A DNA stretch of 46,740 nucleotides from JBAWYM01 sp037143575 (GTDB lineage: Bacteria; Patescibacteriota; Gracilibacteria; Peribacterales; Peribacteraceae). Position numbers and translations under genes: made by a program. The notes beneath the pieces are model-generated. The model worked only from the letters and a program-made list of their open reading frames with translations. It was not told where the DNA came from and searched no databases. Below, in pieces: positions 21,991 through 30,411 of the stretch. Location of the stretch: positions 1 to 46,740 of the forward strand of contig JBAWYM010000006.1 of the NCBI GenBank assembly GCA_037143575.1. The letters run 5' to 3'. Every line of letters begins with the position of its first letter. Within the stretch, counting starts at the first letter, position 1.

Positions 21991-22898
21991 GCCCCCGCAT
22001 CATCCGGCAGTGTATGGGCGAGCGAAATCCATTCTTGGATCGAAAGTGTTTGAGCACGGCGTTCCGGCGCTATGGAAGCGGCAGAAAGGAGTTCCATGCC
22101 CCAGGAGAACGCCCCGAGGGTATTGCGGAGCATCTTGCGCTTCTGGCTGAAGCCGATCTTCGTCAATTTGAAGATCCGTTCGATCAGACGTGCATCCGCC
22201 AGCGGAGCAGCGAAGCAGTCGATGTGGAGGACCGCGGAGTCCACTTTTGGCGGTGGGAGGAAACTCGCCGGAGGGACACGCGCCATGACCTTCGGAGTGC
22301 CGAAGAGTGCGACGAGGATCGTGAGCATGCCGGCGTCGTTCGGGCTACAGATCTTCTCTGCCACTTCCCGCTGAATGAGCAGGGTCAGTGAACGGGGGAA
22401 GACCGCGGATTCCAGGAAGAGGTGCCGCAGGAGGGGAGAAGTGATGTGGTAGGGAATGTTGGCGACGACTTTGTAAGGAGTGGAAGGCATGGGAGTATCG
22501 AGAGCATTTCCTTGGATGATTGTCAGGGAAGAAGTTGGTAGTTGGTAGTTGGTAGTGGGTAGTTTCTTCTTATCTGAGTGCAGGTCGCCTGTCCTGAGTG
22601 GAGACGAAGGATCGACCTGCGGAGATAAGGTTTGTCTGGTGAATTCTGTGAGGAGGGGAATTAGGCGATTATCAAGTTCTACTGCAATGACATTTTGCGT
22701 TTTTTCCAAAAGTTTTCTGGTGAGGATGCCAATCCCGGGTCCGATTTCCACGATCGTGTCCGTGGGTTCGATTCTGGCAACCTCCACTATGCGATCGAGA
22801 ATCGATTCATCCAGCAGGAAGTGCTGTCCCAAATCCGTATTGAGCCGGAGGTGGTGAGCTGAGAGAAAGGCGCGGACTTCGTCGGCGAGGGAGGGCAT
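21987..22898 (-). CDS. rsmA: 16S rRNA (adenine1518/1519-N6)-dimethyltransferase
   Basis: A 303-residue KsgA/RsmA methyltransferase. It shows LGQHFLLDESILDRIVEVA, the SAM site VEIGPGIGILTRKLL, AVELD, and catalytic NIPYHITSPLLRHL. Residues about 90-124 (LSPQVDPSSPLRTGDLHSDK then KKLPTTNYQLPTSS) are an insertion between strands that relatives lack; the DNA there is a palindromic repeat followed by four heptanucleotide units. The frame is kept and the motifs on both sides are intact, so the enzyme is probably active. It is coupled to comEC by an ATGA overlap. Confidence 0.93.
   Translation of the reverse strand: MPSLADEVRAFLSAHHLRLNTDLGQHFLLDESILDRIVEVARIEPTDTIVEIGPGIGILTRKLLEKTQNVIAVELDNRLIPLLTEFTRQTLSPQVDPSSPLRTGDLHSDKKKLPTTNYQLPTSSLTIIQGNALDTPMPSTPYKVVANIPYHITSPLLRHLFLESAVFPRSLTLLIQREVAEKICSPNDAGMLTILVALFGTPKVMARVPPASFLPPPKVDSAVLHIDCFAAPLADARLIERIFKLTKIGFSQKRKMLRNTLGAFSWGMELLSAASIAPERRAQTLSIQEWISLAHTLPDDAGA
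22527..22631. repeat. palindromic element plus heptamer array inside rsmA
   Basis: Four units of GTTGGTA (22534-22561, last unit GTGGGTA) are followed by GTGCAGGTCGCCTGTCCTGA ... GAAGGATCGACCTGC (about 22579-22620). The GCAGGTCG/CGACCTGC element also lies after pnp (37309) and, in reduced form, in valS (40708). Confidence 0.85.
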
Positions 22899-23110
22899 TG
22901 CGGAGAGCTTGGCAGGGAGAATGGTGGGAGTAAAGATTCACCTGTCAGAGAAGGGAGAGGAAGATGTCCTATCTGTTGTAGATTCTATTGTTAACCATCC
23001 CTTATCGTTTCCATTCCATACTACTGGTGTACGAATGTATCTCTCTACGCCCTAGTATTCTCCTATCCCAGTATTCTAGTATTCCAGTCTCCCGTACCCC
23101 TGTACTTCCT

Positions 23111-25072
23111 ATGCGCACCTTCCTCTCCCTCCTCCTCTCCCTTTTTTCTGTCACGGCGTTTGCTCAAACGTACGGGACATCCAACCTTCCGTACAGCGAT
23201 GCGCCGCCGGATCGGACAACGGCGGTAGCTCTTTCATTCCTGACCGATGAAGGGATTCTGCAGGGATATCCGGATGGAACGTTTCGGCCTGATCAGACGG
23301 TGAACCGCGCGGAATTCTTGAAGATGGCATTATTGACACGATCGGATATCGCCGTTCTTGCTCCGAACGAAGAAAACTGCTTTCCTGATATTCGAAGTCA
23401 AGACTGGTTTAGTCGGTATGTTTGTTTCGCACAAAGTCGCGCCATTGTCCGGGGCTACGAAGATGGTTTCTTCCATCCGGAGCGTCCTGTTCTTTACGCC
23501 GAAGCCGTGAAGATGCTTTCCGAGATTTATAATGATGATCCCAAAAACGAAGAATGGTTTCATATGTTTGTATCTGCCGAATGTCAGAAGATGGGGCTGA
23601 TATCTGATTGTGATCTCGATAAGAATAAATTCTCAGGAAAACCTTGGTATGCGTTTTATCTTTCTTGGGTCGATTATCTTCAAGTGGGAATCAGTGCAGA
23701 GGCAGTTCACGAAGTGACACGCGGAGAAATGACGCAGCTTATTGCATCGTTCCTTGCTCTCAGCCGCGGTGATCTCCCTGCTCTTCGCGCTGCTCAATCC
23801 GGAAATTCTTCTTCATCCGCCATGTGTGTCGGCTGCGACCGCGACAGTCATGGATGCATTCCTTCGGCCGGGTATCTGTGGTGTGAAACTTCGCAGCAGT
23901 GCGTCCGTCCGTGGGAAGTTTCCTGTCCTTCTCTCCAGTCCTCCTCCTCTTCCAAAATCTCGATTTCCTGCGATCCGTATCTCTGCAAGGACGGCAATTC
24001 CTATCCTTCCTGTACTCGTCAGGGGAGTCGCATCAGCTATTTCATGGATCCCTGCGCTCTCAATGGTGGCCAAATCAACGCATCTTCGGCTTCCTCAGCG
24101 CCTTCGCTTTCCTCGGCTTCTTCCATTCCCGTCACCATCAACATCATCACCGATCCCGATCCCGACCATTCCCTGCGCTCGACATTCCTGAAGCTTGGGT
24201 CCGTTTCACCCGTGCTCGCCTGGGCCAAAGCGTACAGCGATCCGGAGCCCATCGCAGTGCGACACATCACCATGACCTTCGACTCTGCCATCCGTTCCAT
24301 GCAGCAGATTATCCTCTACACCGAGGGTGGGTTTCTCATTGGTCGCGGAACGCTCTATTCTGCAGATGGCAGGATTTTCAAGATGGATCTCTCGAAGGGC
24401 GATCTCACCATTCCCTACCGCAATTCCACACGGTTCTATTTGAGAATCCTCACGGGCGAGTATGACCGCGGCGGAACGAGTGGTGAGACTGCACACGTTT
24501 CGAGCATCGTCATCGATGGGACAGGACTTTGGAGCTTCGCAGACTACTCCAGCGAAACCATCGATACCTCTGTTGTTTTACCGACTTCTGAAACAGCACG
24601 GTCGGTGTTCAATAATATCTCCAATGCCGGTCCTGCAACTGATGTGCTCGCGCCGGGCCCCGGCAGATCGCTCGGCTCCTTTTCCTTCAGTGGCACGCTG
24701 GGTGATCCCAATGCGAAGCTGACGCTCACCAGTCTTCTATTTTCCCTCTCAGTTTCCGGTGGCGTGACGGTCAGTAATCCGCAGATTGCGGCGAGAGGAT
24801 CCGGCCAGAGCACGGCATGTTCGGTCATCAATTCCACGATTTCCTGCCCTGCCCTTCCCGAGTACATCGGCAGCATCGGGAATAGCTCGAAAATCCTTGA
24901 TCTCTCCGGTGATATCGCCATCGCTTCCAACGTCAACCACGCTTCGCTGAATGTCTCCCTCAACCCCGGCGGCACGGTCACCTCTCCCGGTGCGGCTTCC
25001 TGGACGGATGGTACGACCACATTCCAGTGGATCCCATATGATCGGGTGGATGGGACGAATTATCAGTGGTGA
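23111..25072 (+). CDS. SLH-domain cell-surface protein
   Basis: A 653-residue exported protein. ATG 23111 gives a clean signal peptide (MRTFLSLLLSLFSVTAFA). SLH repeats follow: LTDEGILQGYPDGTFRPDQT with VNRAEFLKMAL, and FAQSRAIVRGYEDGFFHPER with VLYAEAVKML, plus a degenerate third. These anchor proteins to cell-wall polysaccharide. A Ser-rich, Cys-containing linker (MCVGCDRDSHGC, SSSSSK) leads to a beta-rich extracellular region (about 390-653) with no recognised family. It is probably an S-layer-type or surface protein. Upstream are AGTATTCT-type short repeats (about 23050-23085). Confidence 0.85.
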   Translation: MRTFLSLLLSLFSVTAFAQTYGTSNLPYSDAPPDRTTAVALSFLTDEGILQGYPDGTFRPDQTVNRAEFLKMALLTRSDIAVLAPNEENCFPDIRSQDWFSRYVCFAQSRAIVRGYEDGFFHPERPVLYAEAVKMLSEIYNDDPKNEEWFHMFVSAECQKMGLISDCDLDKNKFSGKPWYAFYLSWVDYLQVGISAEAVHEVTRGEMTQLIASFLALSRGDLPALRAAQSGNSSSSAMCVGCDRDSHGCIPSAGYLWCETSQQCVRPWEVSCPSLQSSSSSKISISCDPYLCKDGNSYPSCTRQGSRISYFMDPCALNGGQINASSASSAPSLSSASSIPVTINIITDPDPDHSLRSTFLKLGSVSPVLAWAKAYSDPEPIAVRHITMTFDSAIRSMQQIILYTEGGFLIGRGTLYSADGRIFKMDLSKGDLTIPYRNSTRFYLRILTGEYDRGGTSGETAHVSSIVIDGTGLWSFADYSSETIDTSVVLPTSETARSVFNNISNAGPATDVLAPGPGRSLGSFSFSGTLGDPNAKLTLTSLLFSLSVSGGVTVSNPQIAARGSGQSTACSVINSTISCPALPEYIGSIGNSSKILDLSGDIAIASNVNHASLNVSLNPGGTVTSPGAASWTDGTTTFQWIPYDRVDGTNYQW

Positions 25073-25078
25073 GGTGGC

Positions 25079-25112
25079 TCGTTAACCGGCGGTTTAAACC
25101 GCCGGTTAACGA
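25079..25112. terminator. 34-bp perfect palindrome after the SLH gene
   Basis: TCGTTAACCGGCGGTTT joined to its exact complement, beginning 6 nt after the SLH stop codon. It would form a strong stem at the 3' end of the transcript, but no T-run follows, so a role in RNA 3'-end protection is as likely as termination. Confidence 0.6.
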
Positions 25113-25170
25113 ACGTCGAGGATCTCACGAAACGGTTCATGGGCAGCATATTTCCTATCTAAAAGAAAAC

Positions 25171-25199
25171 TTGACATTATATATATATCGTTATGTTAT
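25171..25199 (+). promoter_or_regulatory. promoter of small membrane protein
   Basis: TTGACA (25171-25176), 17-nt spacer rich in AT, TGTTAT (25194-25199). A leader of about 75 nt precedes the ATG at 25281. Confidence 0.6.
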
Positions 25200-25280
25200 A
25201 GGAAGCTCCTTCGATTCAACGGCTGTGTGGTCGTATAGATAAGTCGGGGAGATTCGAAAACAATTTGCAGGAGGTGACGT

Positions 25281-25511
25281 ATGGTGTTCGGGTTGCCGGT
25301 CGAGACATTTAACGCTCTGTGGGGAGCGTTCAATGTGGGATGGGGATTTTTGACAATTGTAATGGTCGTTGTTGCATTTGCGACAATCGTAGCCGATCAT
25401 GACAAAGAACGTCTTCGAGTTTGGAGAATCATAATCGCCTGCTCAATCATTATGGTTTTGATCGAGCTTGTGTCCGTTTACCTTTTCAACTTCCTTCCCC
25501 GGGGAGGTTGA
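25281..25511 (+). CDS. small two-helix membrane protein
   Basis: A 76-residue protein with two hydrophobic helices (FNVGWGFLTIVMVVVAFATIV and IIIACSIIMVLIELVSVYLF) joined by a charged loop (ADHDKERLRVWR). It has a textbook Shine-Dalgarno (AGGAGGTGA, 25269-25277), which is rare in this window, plus a perfect -35 box and a 3' hairpin, so it is a well-defined independent transcription unit. Function unknown. Confidence 0.8.
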   Translation: MVFGLPVETFNALWGAFNVGWGFLTIVMVVVAFATIVADHDKERLRVWRIIIACSIIMVLIELVSVYLFNFLPRGG

Positions 25512-25532
25512 CCACTGCCGTCGAAAGGGCCA

Positions 25533-25565
25533 GGGGCGAATCATCACTCGTTGATGACTCGCCCC
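25533..25565 (+). terminator. hairpin terminator of small membrane gene
   Basis: GGGGCGAATCATCA pairs with TTGATGACTCGCCCC around a short loop, 22 nt after the stop codon. The T content downstream is modest (GAGGTTTGTATT). Confidence 0.65.
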
Positions 25566-25587
25566 GAGGTTTGTATTACCCAAATTT

Positions 25588-25836
25588 TCAGTTATTCCAG
25601 CCACAGCGCAGAAGATCTTTCTCCAATGTTCCTTTTTTGATAGTTTCCTCCAAATAGATTGCGAAGACTTCCTGGAAATTCTTTCGTGCTTTGCTTGCAG
25701 TATTTCCCTGTGCCGCCAAATCCAAAGCCGGTTCATACGCGACAAAGGTGCGACCTTCTCTGCACATGGTCAGGCTCATTTGCGCTTTCATCCGTTGGAT
25801 TCTTGCACGATTGCGAGGATCAGAGTCTTTCTTCAT
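25588..25836 (-). CDS. HicB-like antitoxin domain protein (orphan)
   Basis: An 82-residue protein with the HicB-type partial RNase H fold: FVAYEPALDLAAQGNTASKARKNFQEVFAIYLEETIKKGTL, followed by LLRCGW. HicB proteins neutralise HicA mRNA interferases, but no HicA-like double-stranded-RNA-binding gene is adjacent on either side. It may be an orphan or act as a stand-alone regulator. The short basic N-terminus (NRARIQRMKAQ) is not a clear DNA-binding domain. Confidence 0.7.
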   Translation of the reverse strand: MKKDSDPRNRARIQRMKAQMSLTMCREGRTFVAYEPALDLAAQGNTASKARKNFQEVFAIYLEETIKKGTLEKDLLRCGWNN

Positions 25837-25998
25837 GAACGTATTGTATACGGCTTCGCCTGAATTATCCTGGATTCTTGTTGTAGATTTTTCTTATCTA
25901 TAAGCCAAGATTATGGTGCGGCTACGCCGGTATATTCGAAATTCAATTCATTGAGTATAGTCAGTCCTTTCCAAAAAGAAACAGACCGAGGTATTGCT

Positions 25999-26238
25999 TC
26001 ACACTCTTTTCCTGATCATGCCGATACACCTTTGTATCGCCCGAAGTATACGCTCCATTCCGCGTTCCATTTGCTGCATAACCACAGCAGCGGGCTCCAG
26101 AAAATCATTGCGCCTTCCCTGACGTGTGAGCGTATTTCGTAGACCACTTGGTGCTTCGATTTCCGGCCAATGTCCTTTGGGCATAGAGATGAAGTGTGGA
26201 ACAGTTACGATATCTTCAGTGGTGAGATATAGCTTCAC
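25999..26238 (-). CDS. hypothetical protein, 79 aa
   Basis: GTG-started frame of 79 residues, 24 nt after the end of the upstream duplicated-domain gene on the same strand. No family recognised; the C-terminal half is helical and basic (MQQMERGMERILRAIQRCIGMIRKR). Coding status is uncertain. If real it lies between the 26263-27024 gene and the HicB-like gene. Confidence 0.35.
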   Translation of the reverse strand: MKLYLTTEDIVTVPHFISMPKGHWPEIEAPSGLRNTLTRQGRRNDFLEPAAVVMQQMERGMERILRAIQRCIGMIRKRV

Positions 26239-26262
26239 GATGGATATGTTTGAGGATTTGTA

Positions 26263-27024
26263 TCACTCTTTTCTTTCATCTCTCTTTAATAAATTTCTGA
26301 AAAGCCCACCCAGTTTCTTTCTCCATGAACCGGTCGTATCTGGAGCTTTTTTATTTTCTCTTCTAGGTGAAAGATTCTCCTGATCTGGTTTATAGATGTA
26401 GATACTGTATCCGCAGTATATCCAATAAGATCCATCACTTTTGAGTTGGATGTCCTGGATGTCCATTGACCTGCCTAGGAAATCGTTTTTTTTAAATCCA
26501 TCCCCATCTTGATCTGCGAAGTATTGGATGTGAATCCGTCCCTTTCTTATTTGTCGATGCGGGTTATCTTCGGTGGTGACGATTACATCCATGTTTCCCA
26601 TATTGCGGTGGTCTCGTTTCGCGATGCGTTCAAATCGGTAGTCACCTTTGTTATTCGCGGGTATTTCGTCGACTTGTTGAATCATTTCCGGCTCATTTCT
26701 TCCGGGGGTATACATATAGACGCTTTTTTCGCAGATGATCGCGTAGGAGCCATTGGCTAACCTGACGATTTTCTCCACTGTTGAAGTATAACTTTTGGAA
26801 CGAGATTCATTTCCTGAGGCGATCGGATATGAGAATCTGACTTGGCCCTTTTGGATCACTCCTTCGTGGTTATCTACCGAATAATCTTGTTCGCCTACTA
26901 GGCTCATATCCTTTTTTTTAAAACGTTTCAGTCTATAGACGGGGTTTTCGCAGGGAACGGGAATACTATCGACCTCTGCTCCCTTCAAATCTGGTGCTTG
27001 TTCTTGGTGTGAGAGTTCTTCCAT
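26263..27024 (-). CDS. hypothetical protein with an internal domain duplication
   Basis: A 253-residue soluble protein made of two homologous halves. EGVIQKGQVRFSYPI ... VRLANGSYAIICEKSVYMYTP is matched by RQIRKGRIHIQYFADQ ... QLKSDGSYWIYCGYSIYIYKP. Each half starts with a Y-R-KRF/ERIAKRD strand pattern, suggesting two beta-sandwich modules. The C-terminus is basic (WRKKLGGLFRNLLKRDERK). No signal peptide. ATG 27024 is chosen because a consensus -10 lies 6 nt upstream. Function unknown. Confidence 0.7.
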   Translation of the reverse strand: MEELSHQEQAPDLKGAEVDSIPVPCENPVYRLKRFKKKDMSLVGEQDYSVDNHEGVIQKGQVRFSYPIASGNESRSKSYTSTVEKIVRLANGSYAIICEKSVYMYTPGRNEPEMIQQVDEIPANNKGDYRFERIAKRDHRNMGNMDVIVTTEDNPHRQIRKGRIHIQYFADQDGDGFKKNDFLGRSMDIQDIQLKSDGSYWIYCGYSIYIYKPDQENLSPRRENKKAPDTTGSWRKKLGGLFRNLLKRDERKE

Positions 27025-27030
27025 AGATTG

Positions 27031-27059
27031 ATTATAACACAAAAACGCAAAAATCACAA
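27031..27059 (-). promoter_or_regulatory. promoter of the duplicated-domain gene
   Basis: Minus strand TTGTGA (27059-27054), 17-nt spacer, TATAAT (27036-27031), 6 nt before the ATG at 27024: a leaderless configuration. The -35 overlaps the uvrD stop codon. Confidence 0.65.
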
Positions 27060-29327
27060 AATCTTCAACGGCGCAATGCTCAGCGCGAAGCTCTTCTTCT
27101 TGCCGTTATCGAACTCGATATCTGCCACCCCTCCACGCACCGCCGTCACCGTTCCCTGGCCGAAGACGGCATGTTCCACGCGTGAACCTTCTTCGACAGT
27201 TTCCTGTGATGCTTCTTCTCCGAAATTCAGATCCTGATTAAATTGGATGGAGGTCGGTTCCGCTTGCCGATAGGGTTCGAGCGGCTTGTGTGCCGTCGCT
27301 CGTTCTTCACCTTTTTCCGATGCCCAAGAGAAGGCCGAGAGGACGGTATCGCTGCGGCGTTCGGTGACGGATTCTGGAAGGTCACTCAGGAACCGGCTCG
27401 GGGCATTTACCTGCGTCTGTCCCCAGAGCATGCGCGATCTGGCGCAGAAGAGGGTTAAGTGGGTTTTGGCCCGCGTCATCCCGACGTACATCAATCGTCG
27501 TTCTTCTTCGAGCTGCTCTTTGTCCCACAGACAACTGGCGTGCGGGAAGATATTCTCCTCGCAGCCGACGATGGAGACGGCGTCGAATTCCAGCCCCTTG
27601 CAGAGGTGGAGCGTCATTAGCGTGAGGGCGTCTTCGTTATTGTCTGCGAGCTTGTCGACTTCGGATACGAGCGCGACTTCTTCCAGGAAACTCGAAAGGG
27701 ATACTTCCGGCTCCAGCGTGTCGTACTTCTTCATGACGGAGAGGAGTTCCAGGACGTTCTGCCAGCGCTCTTCGCCTTCTTCTGTGTCATCCCTGAGCCA
27801 CTTCTCCAGACCGATGGTCCGCAGGAGCTTCTCCGTGAGCGCACTCACCGCGAGCGACTGAGCCGAGAGTTGCAGATCCCGAAGGAGTTCCACGAAGCCT
27901 TTGATCCTGGTAATGGTTCCTTCATTCAGTGCCGGGACGCGATCAGCGTTCTGCAGCGCTTCCCAGAGCGGAAGATTCTGGTCCCTGTTCCACTCCTGAA
28001 TTTTCTCCAGCGTCGTATCGCCGATTTTGCGCGACGGGACATTGATGATCCTGAGCAGCGAGACGGTGTCGTGGACGTTCATGATCAGGTGCAGGTACGC
28101 GAGGATGTCCTTCACTTCTCTACGGGCGTAGAACTTCACGCCGCCGAGAATGCGGTACGGCAGTCCGGCGTGCATGCAGGCTTCTTCGATGAGGCGTGAT
28201 TGGGCGTTGGTGCGGTAGAGGACGACTTGTTCCCGGAGCGCCACACCTTCGGTGACGCGCTGCTTCGCGAGGCGAATGACTTCCTCTCCTTCGGCGCGCT
28301 CATCGCGGACTTCGTTGACGAGAACTTTCGGCCCCTCCTTTCGTGAGGACCACATCGCTTTCTGCGGGCGTCCCGGGTTACAGGCGATCACGGCATCGGA
28401 GGCGGTGAGGATGAGCTGCGTGGAGCGGTAGTTCTGCTCGAGTTTGATCTGGGCGGCATTGGGGTATTCCTTCTGAAACTCCAGAATGTTGCGGATATCG
28501 GCGCCGCGGAACGCGTAGATGGACTGATCCGGATCGCCGATCACACAGAGGTTCTTCTCTTTGCCGGCGAGCAGCGTGACGAAGAGGTACTGCGCATGAT
28601 TCGTATCCTGGTACTCATCCACGTTGATGTAGCGCCACGTCGCCTGGTAGCGTTCGAGGATCGCGGGGACCTCCACGAAGAGGCGTACGGTTTCCAGGAT
28701 GAGGTCGTCGAAGTCGACGGCGTTGTTCCTCCTGAGCGCTTTCTCATAGGCGCTGTAGGCCAGGACGACTTGTTCCATGCGCTCGCTCGTTGCCTGCTTG
28801 CGGGCTTCCGCCGGGTTCACCGCTTCGGATTTGAAGCGGCTGATGTACCCGAGGGTCGCTTTGGGTTTGAGTTCCGTTTCGTCAATCTTGAGCTCCCGCA
28901 TCACTTCTTTCATCAATCTCTCCTGATCATCGGTGTCATAAATGATGAATGTTCTGTCGCGGCCCAGGTGGGTGATGTCGCGGCGGAGGATGCGGGCGCA
29001 GACGGAGTGAAATGTCCCCATCACCGGAAGCTTCGCGCTTTGCGAAGTGAGCGATGAGCCGGAATCCATTGGAGAGTTTGGATCGGTGATGTGCAGGAGA
29101 TTTGTTATACGCGTCTTCATTTCCTTCGCGGCTTTGTTCGTGAAGGTCACCGCGAGGATCTGCCACGGCGGCACACCCTGATGAATGAGGGATGCGATGC
29201 GGTGCGTGAGTGCGCGTGTCTTGCCGCTCCCTGCTCCTGCGAGGATCAGGAGAGGGCCAGTGGTGTGTTCCACGGCTTTGCGCTGCGGTTCGTTGAGGCC
29301 GTCGAGGAGGGGATCATGGTTCGGCAT
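27054..29327 (-). CDS. UvrD/PcrA-family DNA helicase
   Basis: A 757-residue superfamily 1A 3'-5' helicase. It opens GLNEPQRKAVEHTTGPLLILAGAGSGKTRALTHRI (Q-motif and Walker A), with VTFTNKAAKEMKTR (Ia), VDEYQDTN (II), IGDPDQSIYAFRGAD (III), LEQNYRS (IV), VLYRTNAQSR (IVa), TLHLCKGLEFDAV (V) and VGMTRAK (VI). The Tudor-like C-terminus (VEHAVFGQGTVTAVRGGVADIEFDNG) is typical of PcrA/UvrD. Roles are in nucleotide-excision repair and replication-fork maintenance. It starts 37 nt after a small unknown gene that sits behind an Ile/Leu/Val attenuator, so it may share that regulation. Confidence 0.95.
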   Translation of the reverse strand: MPNHDPLLDGLNEPQRKAVEHTTGPLLILAGAGSGKTRALTHRIASLIHQGVPPWQILAVTFTNKAAKEMKTRITNLLHITDPNSPMDSGSSLTSQSAKLPVMGTFHSVCARILRRDITHLGRDRTFIIYDTDDQERLMKEVMRELKIDETELKPKATLGYISRFKSEAVNPAEARKQATSERMEQVVLAYSAYEKALRRNNAVDFDDLILETVRLFVEVPAILERYQATWRYINVDEYQDTNHAQYLFVTLLAGKEKNLCVIGDPDQSIYAFRGADIRNILEFQKEYPNAAQIKLEQNYRSTQLILTASDAVIACNPGRPQKAMWSSRKEGPKVLVNEVRDERAEGEEVIRLAKQRVTEGVALREQVVLYRTNAQSRLIEEACMHAGLPYRILGGVKFYARREVKDILAYLHLIMNVHDTVSLLRIINVPSRKIGDTTLEKIQEWNRDQNLPLWEALQNADRVPALNEGTITRIKGFVELLRDLQLSAQSLAVSALTEKLLRTIGLEKWLRDDTEEGEERWQNVLELLSVMKKYDTLEPEVSLSSFLEEVALVSEVDKLADNNEDALTLMTLHLCKGLEFDAVSIVGCEENIFPHASCLWDKEQLEEERRLMYVGMTRAKTHLTLFCARSRMLWGQTQVNAPSRFLSDLPESVTERRSDTVLSAFSWASEKGEERATAHKPLEPYRQAEPTSIQFNQDLNFGEEASQETVEEGSRVEHAVFGQGTVTAVRGGVADIEFDNGKKKSFALSIAPLKIL

Positions 29328-29364
29328 GGAGCCCGATAGTAGCTTCGCGAATCCATTCTGACCA

Positions 29365-29643
29365 TCAGACTTGTATGGCTTTTCCTTCGCTCAGGGTGCG
29401 CAGCAAGCTGTCGAGTGCTTGCAGGGGATTTGCCGTTGATCCTCCGGTGAGAGCGATACAGGTGGCTCGTATAGATCCTCGCTGTTGTCCAATCACTAGG
29501 AGTGTTTCGATCGGCTGTAGTTTTTCTCCATTTCTCACAAAGGTTTGTTGTCTTTCGGTCCAACCATGGTAGCCATCGAACGTGCTGTCTGGTGGTCGAC
29601 AGGGTATTTCCGATTCGGTGATGTGCATTCTGCGGATGCTCAT
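29365..29643 (-). CDS. hypothetical protein behind attenuator 1
   Basis: A 92-residue protein starting MSIRRMHITESEIPCRPP, with a beta-rich core (IETLLVIGQQRGSIRATCIALTGG) and a C-terminal helix (PLQALDSLLRTLSEG). No family recognised. It is the first gene downstream of a promoter, a V/I/L-rich leader peptide and an intrinsic terminator, so expression is presumably attenuated. uvrD follows 37 nt later. Confidence 0.6.
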   Translation of the reverse strand: MSIRRMHITESEIPCRPPDSTFDGYHGWTERQQTFVRNGEKLQPIETLLVIGQQRGSIRATCIALTGGSTANPLQALDSLLRTLSEGKAIQV

Positions 29644-29678
29644 AATGAAGGGGGAAATGAGGAGATAGGTGGGGAATC

Positions 29679-29703
29679 CAAAAAACCCCGCTTGTGCGAG
29701 GTG
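29679..29703 (-). terminator. intrinsic terminator of attenuator 1
   Basis: Minus strand CCTCGC-ACAA-GCGGGG followed by six T. The 5' arm (29701-29696) can instead pair perfectly with GCGAGG at 29725-29720, which lies directly after the leader peptide stop and is the antiterminator. Confidence 0.85.
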
Positions 29704-29731
29704 GATTAGAGACCAGCAACCTCGCGTTCAC

Positions 29732-29785
29732 TTAGGGGGTGACGACGACGAGAACGAGGCCGAGGATGGAGATGATGTGGTTCAC
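29732..29785 (-). CDS. Ile/Leu/Val-rich leader peptide 1
   Basis: GTG-started 17-residue ORF VNHIISILGLVLVVVTP with three Ile, three Leu and five Val, ending 29 nt before the terminator stem. The composition is that of ilv/leu leader peptides, where stalling at hungry branched-chain codons favours the antiterminator. The start could also lie further upstream, since the frame is open to 29923. Confidence 0.65.
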   Translation of the reverse strand: MNHIISILGLVLVVVTP

Positions 29786-29807
29786 GTGTTCTGTTATTCG
29801 CTTCGCA

Positions 29808-29835
29808 ATAGTACACTTGGGCGGTTGCTTTCCAA
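29808..29835 (-). promoter_or_regulatory. promoter of attenuator unit 1
   Basis: Minus strand TTGGAA (29835-29830), 16-nt spacer, TACTAT (29813-29808). It is weaker than the other leader promoters but has the same 16-nt spacing. Confidence 0.45.
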
Positions 29836-29915
29836 GCTTTTTCAGACACGGCAACCCCGCGTTCACCGTTGAGGCGACGACGGGGTCGGGCCGGTGTATG
29901 GAGGGATTCTTGCGC

Positions 29916-30263
29916 TTAATCATCGTTTTCGTGGGGATCGCGGCCGGTCACCTGTTCAAACGCGTGAGCGAGAACGGCAGGAAACTCGTCCCGTAGGTCT
30001 CTCGTGATTCTGAGGATGGTCGGAGAACTTTGCGCTCCTTCGCAGTGCGCCTGGATTTGGAGGAAAGAATCACCGCGGTGATCCACTGTTCGAGAATATT
30101 CTGCGATGGCATTTCCATCGCCGCCCGTCAGATTTCGGCAGTGGTCAGCGAATCTTCGCCGGAAGTTTGCAAGCGTCACCGTCTGTTTCCGATTTTTTTC
30201 TTCGGGAGGAGGTGAATGCAGAGGATTATGTCTTTCTGCCGGTGCTGTGAGAGTCTCGGTCAT
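29916..30263 (-). CDS. hypothetical protein behind attenuator 2
   Basis: A 115-residue protein, from ATG 30263 (MTETLTAPAERHNP). It has a Pro-rich polar N-terminus, then VTLANFRRRFADHCRNLTGGDGNAIAEYSRTVDHRGDSFLQI and a helical end (LRDEFPAVLAHAFEQVTG). No family recognised. The ATG lies 25 nt after the T-run of the attenuator 2 terminator, so it is its immediate target. Confidence 0.6.
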   Translation of the reverse strand: MTETLTAPAERHNPLHSPPPEEKNRKQTVTLANFRRRFADHCRNLTGGDGNAIAEYSRTVDHRGDSFLQIQAHCEGAQSSPTILRITRDLRDEFPAVLAHAFEQVTGRDPHENDD

Positions 30264-30287
30264 GGAGATGGGTGGAGGAATGAAATA

Positions 30288-30311
30288 CAAAAAACCCCGC
30301 TTGCGCGAGGA
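30288..30311 (-). terminator. intrinsic terminator of attenuator 2
   Basis: Minus strand CCTCGC-GCAA-GCGGGG followed by six T, almost identical to terminator 1. The overlapping CTCGCGC (30309-30303) pairs perfectly with GCGCGAG (30342-30336), which follows the leader peptide stop: the antiterminator. Confidence 0.85.
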
Positions 30312-30342
30312 GGAGGAAAACAGAACGTCAGCTCTCTCGCGC

Positions 30343-30402
30343 TTACCTTGCGGTTGCGACCTTAATAACGAGGCTGACGGTGAGGGTGCGCAGAAGCGCC
30401 AT
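30343..30402 (-). CDS. leader peptide 2 (Leu/Val/Ile/Thr-rich)
   Basis: ATG-started 19-residue ORF MALLRTLTVSLVIKVATAR. Leu (4), Val (3) and Ile (1) make up 8 of 19 residues, with 3 Thr. It begins 9 nt after a -10 box, so it is nearly leaderless, as is the aromatic leader peptide. Its stop is followed directly by the antiterminator strand. Confidence 0.7.
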   Translation of the reverse strand: MALLRTLTVSLVIKVATAR

Positions 30403-30411
30403 GACGGGGAA

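Noticed and set aside
29732..29923. A 63-residue protein covering leader peptide 1
   Set aside because: The predicted promoter at 29808-29835 lies inside this frame and only the last 17 codons have leader-type composition; the short GTG ORF is preferred.
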